Part shown: positions 1 to 7,616 of the stretch, one piece after another
Layout of the letters: every line of letters starts with the position of its first letter
How positions within the stretch are numbered: the stretch's first letter is position 1
Assembly (NCBI RefSeq): GCF_003319125.1
Contig: NZ_QOHG01000004.1
Span: 62,001-126,000 of the forward strand
DNA from: Blastococcus sp. TF02A-26
GTDB lineage: Bacteria; Actinomycetota; Actinomycetes; Mycobacteriales; Geodermatophilaceae
Reading direction: 5' to 3'
DNA: 64,000 nucleotides
Translations under genes and position numbers: made by a program
Notes under the pieces: generated by a model
Seen by the model: the letters and a program-made list of their open reading frames with translations, nothing else
What the model was told of the DNA's origin: nothing
Databases searched by the model: none

Positions 1-414
1 CTCGGCGTGGACCGCGGCGATCAGCTTCGGCGCCGGGTGGGCGGCGAGCACCCGCTCGCCGTCGACCGGCTGCCCCCACTCGTGGTCCACCCGCACGACC
101 TCGGCGCCGCACCGGGAGGCGACGTCGACCATGCGCTCGCCGAACAGGCCGTTGACCGCCACGACGACGACGTCGCCCGGGCCGACGGTGTTGACGAAGG
201 ACGCCTCCATGCCCGCCGAGCCGGTCGCCGACAGCGGGAGGGTCCGCCGGTTCGCCGTCCCGAACAGCTGCCGGAGCCGGTCCGAGGTCTCGTCGAGGAT
301 CCCGAGGAAGACCGGGTCGAGGTGCCCGAGCAGCGGCCGGCCCAGGGCGACCGTGGCCTCCGGGTAGGGGTTCGACGGGCCGGGTCCGAGCAGGGTGCGG
401 GCGCGCAGCGGCAT
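1..414 (-). CDS. Class V aminotransferase (alanine-glyoxylate / serine-pyruvate type), 5' part only
   Basis: The first 138 codons of a PLP-dependent class V aminotransferase; the 3' part lies outside the window. The N-terminus MPLRARTLLGPGPSNPYPE is the LxGPGPs opening typical of alanine-glyoxylate and serine-glyoxylate aminotransferases. It is followed by GHLDPVFLGILDE, a TGSAGMEA segment that would contact PLP phosphate near residues 65-72, and GDVVVVAVNGLFGERM. Members move an amino group from alanine or serine to glyoxylate or pyruvate; the substrate cannot be read from this part. ATG at 414 is chosen because a -10 hexamer ends 7 bases before it and there is no Shine-Dalgarno sequence. 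Downstream of aspS, same strand, separated by a long hairpin. Confidence 0.8.
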   Translation of the reverse strand, partial: MPLRARTLLGPGPSNPYPEATVALGRPLLGHLDPVFLGILDETSDRLRQLFGTANRRTLPLSATGSAGMEASFVNTVGPGDVVVVAVNGLFGERMVDVASRCGAEVVRVDHEWGQPVDGERVLAAHPAPKLIAAVHAE

Positions 415-421
415 GACGCTG

Positions 422-427
422 ACGTTA
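422..427 (-). promoter_or_regulatory. -10 element for the aminotransferase (leaderless)
   Basis: TAACGT on the minus strand with 7 bases to the ATG at 414, so the transcript should start at or next to the start codon. No -35 consensus is visible. Confidence 0.45.
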
Positions 428-451
428 GGACACCGCGGGGTCCGCGACCTC

Positions 452-513
452 TTGCGGTGTTCCTCGTGGTGTCGCGGTGCTGCAGCACCGCAGGAGCACG
501 AGGAACACCGCAG
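452..513. repeat. Long imperfect inverted repeat (terminator-like) after aspS
   Basis: Two 29-base arms (452-480 and 485-513) around a TGCA centre pair at 24 of 29 positions; mismatches cluster at one internal bubble and the outer end. The motif GCGGTGTTCCTCGTG is in both arms. It begins 12 bases after the aspS stop and ends before the aminotransferase promoter, so it probably ends aspS transcription. There is no T-tract, which is common for terminators in high-GC actinobacteria. Confidence 0.7.
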
Positions 514-524
514 GAGTGCGGGGT

Positions 525-2303
525 TCAGCCCCTCGTCGGGTCCGTGGGCCCGGGGGCACCGGGCTGGCCGGGGAGCGCGGGCTCCTCGGGCTTGGCGTCG
601 ATGCCGGCCTCCTTGCGCTGCGCGTCGGAGATCGGCGTCGGGGCGCTGGTCAGCGGGTCGAAACCGGCGCCGGTCTTCGGGAAGGCGATGACCTCGCGAA
701 TCGAGTCGACGCCGGCCAGGAGCGCGGTCAGCCGGTCCCAGCCGAGCGCGGCCCCGGCGTGCGGCGGCGGGCCGTAGGCGAACGCCTCGAGGAAGAAGCC
801 GAACCGCTCGCGCGCCTCCTCGCGGGACATGCCGAGGGTCTCGAAGACGCGCTCCTGCAGCGCGGCGTCGTGGATACGGACCGAGCCGCTCATCACCTCG
901 TTGCCGTTGATCACCATGTCGTAGGCGTCGGACAGCGCCGCGCCCTTGTCGTCGGCGAACCGCTCCCGCCACTCGGGCGTGGGCGAGGTGAACGGGTGGT
1001 GCATGAAGGTCCACTCGCCGTCCTCGGTCTCCTCGAACATCGGGAAGTCGACGACGAAGAGGAACGACCAGGTCCCGGGCTCGATGAGCTCCAGCCGCTT
1101 GGCGATCTCGTTGCGCGCGGCGCCGAGCAGCTCCTGCGAGGTGCGACGGGCACCGGCGGCGAAGAAGACGCAGTCGCCGGGCTTCGCGCCGACGGCGGCC
1201 ACGAGCCCGTCGCGCTCGGCCTCGGAGATGTTCTTGGCCACCGGCCCGCCGAGCGTGCCGTCCTCGGCGATGGTCACGTAGGCCAGGCCGCGCGAGCCGC
1301 GGGACCGGGCCCAGTCCTGCCAGGCGTCGAACGCCCGCCGCGGCTGGGAGCCACCGCCGGGCATGACGACCGCGCCCACGTACGGCGCCTGGAACACCCG
1401 GAACGGGGTGTCGGCGAAGTAGGAGGTCAGCTCGGTCAGCTCGATGCCGAACCGCAGGTCGGGCTTGTCGGAGCCGAAGCGGTCCATCGCCTCGCGGTAG
1501 GTCATCCGCGGGATCTCCGGCACCTCGTACCCGGCCAGCTCGCGCCACAGCGACCGGACGACGTCCTCGGCGATGGCGAGCACGTCGTCGCGCTCGACGA
1601 AGCTCATCTCGAAGTCGAGCTGGGTGAACTCCGGCTGCCGGTCGGCGCGGAAGTCCTCGTCCCGGAAGCAGCGGGCGATCTGGTAGTAGCGCTCCAGGCC
1701 GCCGATCATCAGCAGCTGCTTGAACAGCTGCGGCGACTGGGGCAGCGCGTACCACTTGCCCGGCTGCAGCCGGACCGGCACGACAAAGTCGCGCGCACCC
1801 TCGGGCGTCGAGCGGGTCAGCGTCGGCGTCTCGACCTCGGTGAAGCCGTGCCCGGCCATGACGCCGCGGGCGACCCGGCTGATCTCGCTGCGCAGCCGCA
1901 TGATCCGGGCCGGGTCCTGGCGGCGCAGGTCCAGGTAGCGGAACCGGTAGCGGACGTCGTCCGACGCCGCCGAGTCCGTCTCGATCGGGAACGGCAGCGG
2001 CGCGGCGGCCGACAGCACGCGCAGCTCGCCGGCGACGACCTCGAGGTCGCCGGTGGGCAGCTCGGGGTTCTCGTTGCCGGCCGGGCGCTGGCGGACCTCG
2101 CCGGTGACGAGCACGCAGTACTCGTTGCGCAGCGCGTGCGCCTCCTCCTCGCGGACGACGACCTGGACGTAGCCCGAGGCGTCGCGCAGGTCGAGGAAGA
2201 CCACGCCGCCGTGGTCGCGGCGGCGGGCGACCCAGCCGGCCAGGGTGACCGTCGAGCCGGCGTCGGTACCGCGGAGGGTGCCGGCGTCATGGGTGCGGAG
2301 CAC
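525..2303 (-). CDS. aspS: Aspartate-tRNA ligase
   Basis: Cytosolic class IIb aminoacyl-tRNA synthetase charging tRNA-Asp; 592 residues, normal bacterial length. An N-terminal OB-fold anticodon domain (about 1-105) contains [15 protein letters not shown]. Motif 2 ([18 protein letters not shown]) is at about 213-230, a GAD insertion follows in the middle, and motif 3 (GAALGWDRL) is near the C-terminus. Position 31 is His, with Gly at 85. These residues are associated with non-discriminating AspRS, which also makes Asp-tRNA(Asn) for GatCAB; E. coli AspRS has Leu at the first position. Starts with GTG. The 27-base gap from the aldo/keto reductase suggests cotranscription; the orthologue lies in the same hisS-aspS neighbourhood in mycobacteria. 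Confidence 0.97.
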   Translation of the reverse strand: MLRTHDAGTLRGTDAGSTVTLAGWVARRRDHGGVVFLDLRDASGYVQVVVREEEAHALRNEYCVLVTGEVRQRPAGNENPELPTGDLEVVAGELRVLSAAAPLPFPIETDSAASDDVRYRFRYLDLRRQDPARIMRLRSEISRVARGVMAGHGFTEVETPTLTRSTPEGARDFVVPVRLQPGKWYALPQSPQLFKQLLMIGGLERYYQIARCFRDEDFRADRQPEFTQLDFEMSFVERDDVLAIAEDVVRSLWRELAGYEVPEIPRMTYREAMDRFGSDKPDLRFGIELTELTSYFADTPFRVFQAPYVGAVVMPGGGSQPRRAFDAWQDWARSRGSRGLAYVTIAEDGTLGGPVAKNISEAERDGLVAAVGAKPGDCVFFAAGARRTSQELLGAARNEIAKRLELIEPGTWSFLFVVDFPMFEETEDGEWTFMHHPFTSPTPEWRERFADDKGAALSDAYDMVINGNEVMSGSVRIHDAALQERVFETLGMSREEARERFGFFLEAFAYGPPPHAGAALGWDRLTALLAGVDSIREVIAFPKTGAGFDPLTSAPTPISDAQRKEAGIDAKPEEPALPGQPGAPGPTDPTRG

Positions 2304-2330
2304 GGGGATCTCTCTCTGTGGGGGTCGGGT

Positions 2331-3311
2331 TCACCAGCGGTCGTGCACGTGGGCGCGGATGCGCTCGTCGTACACGCGCTCGAGGTCGGCGAGCTGGCTC
2401 TCGGTCAGGCGGGGCAGCTCGGCGGCGGCGACGTTGCCGCGGACCTGCTCGACGTTGCGGGCGCCGGGGATCACGGTGGTGACGCCGGGCTGGTCGATCA
2501 CCCAGCGAAGCGCGAAGGCCGCCGTCGGTGCGTCCCCGGCGATCGCCGCGACCTCGCGGGCCGCCGCGACGCCGATCTCGAAGGGCACGCCGGCGAAGGT
2601 CTCGCCGACGTCGAAGGCCTCGCCGTTGCGGTTGAAGTTCCGGTGGTCGTCGGCCGGGAACGTCGTCGACTCGTCGTACTTGCCGGTCAGCAGACCGCTC
2701 GCCAGCGGCACCCGGGCGAGGATGCCCACGTCGGCCGCCTGCGCCGCGGGCAGCAGCTCCTCCAGCGGCTTGCGGCGGAAGACGTTGAGGATCACCTGGA
2801 TGGTGGCGACGCCGGGGTGCTGCAGCGCGGTCAGCCCCTCGGCCACCGTCTCCACCGAGACGCCGTAGGCGGCGATCGAGCCGTCGGCGACGAACCCGTC
2901 GAGCGTGTCGTACACCCGCTGGTCGCTGTAGACGGCCGGCGGCGGGCAGTGCAGCTGCACGAGGTCGAGGGTGTCGACGCCGAGGTTGCGCCGCGACCGG
3001 TCCACCCAGGCCCGGAGGTTCTCCGGCGTGTACGTGGCGGCCTCGAAGGGGTCCGCGCGGCGCCCGGCCTTGGTAGCCACGAACGGACGCTCGGACACCG
3101 CGGCCAGCACCCGGCGGATCCGCTCCTCCGAGCGGCCGTCGCCGTACACGTCGGCGGTGTCCAGCAGGGTCACCCCGGCGGCCAGTGCGGCCTCGAGCAC
3201 CGCCTCGGCGGCCTCGTCGTCGACGTCGCCCCAGTCCCCGCCCAGCTGCCACGTCCCCAGCCCGACGACGCCGACCTCTGCCCCGGTCCGGCCCAGCGGC
3301 CGCTGCTCCAT
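2331..3311 (-). CDS. Aldo/keto reductase
   Basis: 326-residue NAD(P)H-dependent oxidoreductase with the AKR (alpha/beta)8 fold. The N-terminus MEQRPLGRTGAEVGVVGLG is the usual AKR opening. GVTLLDTADVYGDGRSE carries the catalytic Asp and Tyr, ATKAGR the catalytic Lys, and DLVQLHCPP the position-110 His. The C-terminal VIPGARNVEQV segment is the NADPH-binding loop. It resembles the general-stress YajO/IolS-like group; the substrate is unknown. ATG 3311 is chosen over an upstream in-frame ATG because GGGGAG lies just before it and the longer version would translate an intergenic repeat. Sits between hisS and aspS on the same strand. Confidence 0.9.
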   Translation of the reverse strand: MEQRPLGRTGAEVGVVGLGTWQLGGDWGDVDDEAAEAVLEAALAAGVTLLDTADVYGDGRSEERIRRVLAAVSERPFVATKAGRRADPFEAATYTPENLRAWVDRSRRNLGVDTLDLVQLHCPPPAVYSDQRVYDTLDGFVADGSIAAYGVSVETVAEGLTALQHPGVATIQVILNVFRRKPLEELLPAAQAADVGILARVPLASGLLTGKYDESTTFPADDHRNFNRNGEAFDVGETFAGVPFEIGVAAAREVAAIAGDAPTAAFALRWVIDQPGVTTVIPGARNVEQVRGNVAAAELPRLTESQLADLERVYDERIRAHVHDRW

Positions 3312-3344
3312 GCTCACTCCCCGCCCCCTGTTCGGCTCCGCACT

Positions 3345-3385
3345 CGCTCCGCTCCTCGGTCGCTGGCGCTCCCTGCGATGCTCAC
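3345..3385. repeat. 41-bp dispersed repeat, copy 1
   Basis: 39 of 41 bases match 15656-15696. It starts at the hisS stop codon and fills the gap to the aldo/keto reductase. GC-rich with repeated GAGCG/AGCGAG units on the minus strand. Confidence 0.7.
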
Positions 3386-4665
3386 TCGCGCGTCGCACTC
3401 ACGTTCACCGTCGCACGCTTCACGGCATCGAACAGGTCGGCCACCGGGACCGCCTCCTGCTCGCCGGTCGCCATGGTCTTGAGCTGCCCCACGCCCTCGG
3501 CCAGGTCGCGGTCGCCGATGACGACGACGTGCGAGGCGCCGGACCGGTCGGCGGCCTTCATCGCGCCCTTGAGCCCGCGGTCGCCGTAGACGGTGTCGGC
3601 GGAGACGCCGGCGGCCCGCAGCTGCCCGACCAGCCGTACGGCGAGCCGCTTGGCCTCGGCCCCCAGCGGGACGACGAAGGCCTGCACGCCGGGGCTGGTG
3701 CCGATGTCGAGCCCCTCGGCCTGCACCGCCAGCAGCGTCCGGTCGACCCCGACCGCGTAGCCGATGCCGGAGACGTCGGGGCCACCGAGCGCCGCGGACA
3801 GCCCGTCGTACCGCCCGCCGCCACCGATCGCCGACTGGGCGCCGAGGCCGTGGTGCACGAACTCGAACGTCGTCTTCGTGTAGTAGTCCAGGCCGCGGAC
3901 CAGCTTCGGCGCCTCGGTCCAGGTCACCCCGAGGTCGGTGAGGTGCTGGCGGACGGCGTCGTAGTGCGCCTTCGTCGAGTCCGACAGGTGGTCGACCATC
4001 AGCGGGGCGTCGTCGAGCTGCGCCTGTACCTCCGGCCGCTTGTCGTCCAGCACCCGCAGCGGGTTGATCGCCGCGCGCCGGCGGGTCTCCTCGTCCAGGT
4101 CCAGCTTGTCGAGGAACGCGACCAGCAGCTCGCGGTACTGCGGCCGGCAGGTCGCGTCGCCCAGCGAGGTGAGCAGCAGCTCGAAGTCGGTCAGCCCGAG
4201 GTCACGGAAGCCCTGCACGCCGAGTGCCACCACCTCGGCGTCCAGCGCCGGGTCGTCGATGCCCAGGGCCTCCATGTCGACCTGGGTGAAGTGCCGGTAC
4301 CGGCCGGCCTGCGGGCGCTCGTAGCGGAACGCCGAGCCGACGGTCCACAGCTTGACCGGCAGCGCACCGGTGTGGAGGCGGTGCTCGATGAAGGCGCGCA
4401 TCAGCCCGGCGGTGAGCTCGGGGCGCAGCGTCAGGGAGCGGCCGCCGCGGTCGTCGAAGGTGTACATCTCCTTCGTCACGACGTCGGTGGACTCCCCGAC
4501 CCCGCGGGAGAAGACGGCGGTCTCCTCGAACACCGGCGTCTCGACGTAGCCGTACCCGGCCCGCCGCAGCGGCGCGGTGAGGGTGTCGCGGACGGCGAGG
4601 AACCGCGCGGACTCCGGCGGCAGGGTGTCGAACGTGCCCTTCGGCGCGGTCAACCCGCCGCTCAC
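3382..4665 (-). CDS. hisS: Histidine-tRNA ligase
   Basis: Class II synthetase charging tRNA-His; 427 residues. The start is [19 protein letters not shown]. Motif 2 ([18 protein letters not shown]) is at about 113-130, and the histidine-A motif [15 protein letters not shown] at about 255-269. GGGGRYDGL precedes a C-terminal anticodon-binding alpha/beta domain from about 330. The GTG start overlaps the TGA of the upstream hydrolase gene (GTGA), so the two are probably translationally coupled. The C-terminal end runs into the 41-bp dispersed repeat. Confidence 0.97.
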   Translation of the reverse strand: MSGGLTAPKGTFDTLPPESARFLAVRDTLTAPLRRAGYGYVETPVFEETAVFSRGVGESTDVVTKEMYTFDDRGGRSLTLRPELTAGLMRAFIEHRLHTGALPVKLWTVGSAFRYERPQAGRYRHFTQVDMEALGIDDPALDAEVVALGVQGFRDLGLTDFELLLTSLGDATCRPQYRELLVAFLDKLDLDEETRRRAAINPLRVLDDKRPEVQAQLDDAPLMVDHLSDSTKAHYDAVRQHLTDLGVTWTEAPKLVRGLDYYTKTTFEFVHHGLGAQSAIGGGGRYDGLSAALGGPDVSGIGYAVGVDRTLLAVQAEGLDIGTSPGVQAFVVPLGAEAKRLAVRLVGQLRAAGVSADTVYGDRGLKGAMKAADRSGASHVVVIGDRDLAEGVGQLKTMATGEQEAVPVADLFDAVKRATVNVSATRE

Positions 4666-5354
4666 AGCCCGCGGCCCTTCGGCGCCGGCTGCGACGACGC
4701 GGCCTCGGCCAGGTAGGGGTTGGTCGCCCGCTCGCGACCGATCGTGGTCAGCCCGCCGTGCCCGGGCAGCACGATCGTCTCGTCGTCCAGCGGGAGGACG
4801 ACGTCGCGCAGCGAGGCCAGCATCTTCTGCCAGGACCCGCCGGGCAGGTCGACGCGGCCCACCGATCCCTGGAACAGCACGTCGCCGGCGAACAGGCCCG
4901 GCGCCTCACCGAGGTCGAGCCCGAAGACCACCGAGCCGTCGGTGTGGCCGGGGGCGTGCCGGACGGTCAGCCGCACCCCGGCCAGGTCGAGGACGGCGCC
5001 GTCGTCCAGCGGCACGACCTCCGACGGGTCGGGGAAGCGGGCGCCGGCGACCAGCCGGGCCAGCTGCGGGCCGAACCAGCGGGCGGGGTCGGTGAGCATC
5101 CCGTTGTCCAGCGGGTGCATGTACGCGGGGATGTCGTACCCCTCGCAGACCGGGACGACGGAGAAGGTGTGGTCCAGGTGGCCGTGGGTGAGCACGACCG
5201 CGACCGGCTTCAGCCCGTCCTCGGCGATGATCTGCGACAGCGGCTCGACGGCGTCCTGGCCGGGGTCGACGATCACGCACTCCTGGCCGCGTCCGGTGGC
5301 GACGGCGTAGCAGTTGGTGCCGAAGGCGCCGGCCGGGAACGAGCGGATGAGCAC
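4662..5354 (-). CDS. Metallo-beta-lactamase-fold hydrolase (glyoxalase II-like)
   Basis: 230 residues with the HxHxDH zinc motif THGHLDH at 56-62, further ligands in [10 protein letters not shown] and a late PGHGGLT, the binuclear zinc pattern of the glyoxalase II/YcbL branch. Such proteins hydrolyse thioesters such as S-lactoylglutathione or mycothiol conjugates; the exact substrate is unknown. The position beside hisS and opposite the cyclophilin gene matches mycobacterial Rv2581c. GTG 5354 is supported by a -10 hexamer 6 bases upstream and no ribosome-binding site, so the mRNA is likely leaderless. Confidence 0.9.
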   Translation of the reverse strand: MLIRSFPAGAFGTNCYAVATGRGQECVIVDPGQDAVEPLSQIIAEDGLKPVAVVLTHGHLDHTFSVVPVCEGYDIPAYMHPLDNGMLTDPARWFGPQLARLVAGARFPDPSEVVPLDDGAVLDLAGVRLTVRHAPGHTDGSVVFGLDLGEAPGLFAGDVLFQGSVGRVDLPGGSWQKMLASLRDVVLPLDDETIVLPGHGGLTTIGRERATNPYLAEAASSQPAPKGRGL

Positions 5355-5360
5355 CCGTGC

Positions 5361-5366
5361 AGGTTA
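5361..5366 (-). promoter_or_regulatory. -10 element for the MBL-fold hydrolase / hisS unit (leaderless)
   Basis: TAACCT on the minus strand, 6 bases before GTG 5354. Probably drives the hydrolase-hisS unit. Confidence 0.45.
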
Positions 5367-5446
5367 CGCGGGGGTGATCACCGGTGCCGTCGGCTCTCCC
5401 CGACCCGCCCCGCGCCGCAGATCCGGGGATCCCCAGGTCCGCCGCC

Positions 5447-5452
5447 TAGACT
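5447..5452 (+). promoter_or_regulatory. -10 element for the cyclophilin operon
   Basis: TAGACT about 76 bases before the GTG of the first cyclophilin, which has its own GAGGAG ribosome-binding site. Confidence 0.35.
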
Positions 5453-5527
5453 CGCGCACCGACCAGCGGGGCGCCCCTCCCGGGCCGCCGGCCCCGCAGC
5501 AGCCGTACGTCCGAGGAGTGCTCCCCC

Positions 5528-6364
5528 GTGCCGAGCAACAAGCAGCGCCGGCAGGCCGCCCAGCGCCACCTGCAGCGGCAGCTGGAACGCCGCGCCGAGC
5601 TGGCCCGCAAGCGCCGCCGCAACCTGCTCGTCGCGGTGACCGCCGCCGCCGTCGTCCTCGTGGTCGGCGCCGTCCTGCTGGTCACCACCCTCGGCGGGGA
5701 CGACGACGGCGACACCACCGCCACCGACCCGACCACGAGCGCTCCCCTCGCCGACACGCCGGTCGCGCCGGTCGTGAACCCCGACGGCACGGTGACCTGC
5801 GACTTCGCCCGCGACGGCTCCGACACCGACGTCGGCCTGCCGCCCACCCCCGAGGCGACCCCGGCCAGCGGCACGACGGCGCTGGCGGTCGCCACGTCGG
5901 CCGGCGACATGACCTTCACCCTCGACCGGGCCAAGGCCCCCTGCGCGGCGGCGAGCTTCTCCTACCTGGCCTCGGTCGGCTTCTTCGACGGCTCCCCCTG
6001 CCACCGCGAGGTCAACCAGCCCGAGTTCGGCGTGCTGCAGTGCGGCGACCCGACCGGCACCGGCCAGGGCGGCCCGGGCTACCGCTTCTACGAGGAGATC
6101 CCGGAGGGGACGGCGTACCCGCGGGGCACCATCGCGATGGCCAACAGCGGCGCGCCGGGCTCGACCGGCAGCCAGTTCTTCCTGTGCTTCGTCGACACCC
6201 AGCTCCCGCCGAGCTACACGCCGGTCGGGACCGTGGACGAGGCCGGCCTGGCCGTCCTCGACCAGATCGCGGCCGCCGGCAACGACGGCTCCTTCGAGCC
6301 CAGCCCCGGCGGCGGCGCCCCGAACACCCCGGTGACCATCACCTCCATGACGGTCCTGCAGTGA
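5528..6364 (+). CDS. Membrane-anchored cyclophilin-type peptidyl-prolyl isomerase
   Basis: 278 residues. A basic, Arg/Gln-rich cytoplasmic start (about 1-31) is followed by a single transmembrane segment (about 32-55), an acidic Thr-rich linker and a C-terminal cyclophilin domain (about 110-278) outside the membrane. The domain carries FFDGSPCHRE, GTIAMANSGAPGSTGSQFF and a GGGAP end. It should speed proline cis-trans isomerisation in exported proteins. GTG start with GAGGAG upstream. First gene of a three-gene plus-strand unit; mycobacterial ppiB (Rv2582) has the same place opposite relA and the glyoxalase II-like gene. The next gene overlaps its stop by GTGA. Confidence 0.92.
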   Translation: MPSNKQRRQAAQRHLQRQLERRAELARKRRRNLLVAVTAAAVVLVVGAVLLVTTLGGDDDGDTTATDPTTSAPLADTPVAPVVNPDGTVTCDFARDGSDTDVGLPPTPEATPASGTTALAVATSAGDMTFTLDRAKAPCAAASFSYLASVGFFDGSPCHREVNQPEFGVLQCGDPTGTGQGGPGYRFYEEIPEGTAYPRGTIAMANSGAPGSTGSQFFLCFVDTQLPPSYTPVGTVDEAGLAVLDQIAAAGNDGSFEPSPGGGAPNTPVTITSMTVLQ

Positions 6365-7032
6365 GCCGGCTGCGCGCCGCCGGCGCGCTGGCCGCCGTCG
6401 TGCTGGCCGTCGCCGGCTGCGGATCGGACGACGACGAGCCGACCGCGGGGTCCTCCGGCGCGACGGTGACCTGCGACTGGGTGTCCGACGGCTCCGGCGT
6501 GGACGTCGGCACCCCGCCCGAGGAGGTCCCGGCCGAGGGCGAGACCACGGTCGCGATGACCCTCGGGCAGGGCGAGCTCCTCCTGACGCTGGACGCCGCG
6601 AGCGCTCCCTGCGCGGCCGCGAGCACCGCCCACCTGGCCGACGCCGGCTTCTTCGACGGCAGCCCCTGCCACCGGCTGGTCGACTCCGCGACCTTCGGCG
6701 TCCTGCAGTGCGGCGATCCGACCGGCACCGGCCGCGGCGGCCCGGGCTACCGGTTCGAGCAGGAGGTCGACGCCGACACCGCCTACCCCGCCGGCACGGT
6801 CGCGATGGCGAACAGCGGTGCGCCCGGCTCCACCGGCAGCCAGTTCTTCATCTGCTACGTCAACACGCGGCTGTCGCCGGACTACAGCGTCGTCGGCACG
6901 CTCGACGACGCCGGCCTCGACGTGGTCCGCGGCATCGCGGCAGCCGGGCACGACGGCTCGTTCGACCCCTCCCCCGGCGGCGGCGCCCCCATCGAGGACG
7001 TCGTCATCGAGTCCGCGGAGGTCCGCGGATGA
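6361..7032 (+). CDS. Cyclophilin-type peptidyl-prolyl isomerase, lipoprotein
   Basis: 223 residues, starting at a GTG that overlaps the preceding stop. A short signal peptide ends in the lipobox VAGC (Cys20), then an acidic linker and a cyclophilin domain with FFDGSPCHRL and GTVAMANSGAPGSTGSQFF. It is clearly a paralogue of the preceding gene, sharing the TVTCD(W/F) lead-in and GGPGYRF, so this is a tandem duplication with a different membrane anchor: lipid instead of a transmembrane helix. The next gene overlaps it by ATGA. Confidence 0.9.
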   Translation: MSRLRAAGALAAVVLAVAGCGSDDDEPTAGSSGATVTCDWVSDGSGVDVGTPPEEVPAEGETTVAMTLGQGELLLTLDAASAPCAAASTAHLADAGFFDGSPCHRLVDSATFGVLQCGDPTGTGRGGPGYRFEQEVDADTAYPAGTVAMANSGAPGSTGSQFFICYVNTRLSPDYSVVGTLDDAGLDVVRGIAAAGHDGSFDPSPGGGAPIEDVVIESAEVRG

Positions 7033-7601
7033 CGACCGCCCGCGGAGCGGCCCTGCTGACCGCCGGCGTCCTCGCGCTGGCCGGCTGCAGCACCACTGTC
7101 GCGGGCACCGCGTCGCCCGCCACGGGAGGCGGCCCGCCGCTGGGCGACACCCGCGTCGCCGACTACGCGGCCGGCCAGTCGCACGTCCCCGGCGTGGTCG
7201 ACTACGACGAGAGCCCGCCGGTGGGCGGCCCGCACGCCTCCGCCTGGGCCGACTGCACCGGCAGCGTCTACGACGTCGACGTCCGGCACGAGAACGCCGT
7301 CCACTCCCTCGAGCACGGCGCGGTCTGGATCACCTACGACCCGGACGCGCTGACCGACGACGAGATCGCGACGCTCGCCGAACTCGTGGAGGGCGTCCCC
7401 CACCGGATGATGTCGCCCTACGAGGGGCTCGGGGCGCCGGTCAGCATCCAGGCGTGGAACCACCAGCTCACGGTGGAGTCGGCCGACGACCCGCGCCTGG
7501 CGCAGTTCGCCGACACGCTGACGATGGACCCCGCCAACACCCCGGAGCCCGGAGCCACCTGCGAGAACCCGGCGTTCCTCGACGACCCCGAGACCGCCTG
7601 A
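7029..7601 (+). CDS. DUF3105 lipoprotein
   Basis: 190 residues; lipobox LAGC with Cys20. The body has the DUF3105 pattern: DYDESPPVGGPH, a conserved Cys in WADC, then the HSLEHGAVWITYDP signature and a late Cys in ATCENP. The family is exported and of unknown function, found mostly in actinobacteria. ATG overlaps the stop of the second cyclophilin, so it is probably cotranslated. Its stop lies only 15 bases from the relA stop on the other strand, with a weak AGCCG-CA-CGGCT hairpin between them. Confidence 0.85.
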   Translation: MTTARGAALLTAGVLALAGCSTTVAGTASPATGGGPPLGDTRVADYAAGQSHVPGVVDYDESPPVGGPHASAWADCTGSVYDVDVRHENAVHSLEHGAVWITYDPDALTDDEIATLAELVEGVPHRMMSPYEGLGAPVSIQAWNHQLTVESADDPRLAQFADTLTMDPANTPEPGATCENPAFLDDPETA

Positions 7602-7616
7602 GCCGCACGGCTGCTC

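Noticed and set aside
3312-3398. Longer aldo/keto reductase start at 3398
   Set aside because: The added 29 residues are encoded by the 41-bp dispersed repeat and overlap hisS; ATG 3311 has a good ribosome-binding site.
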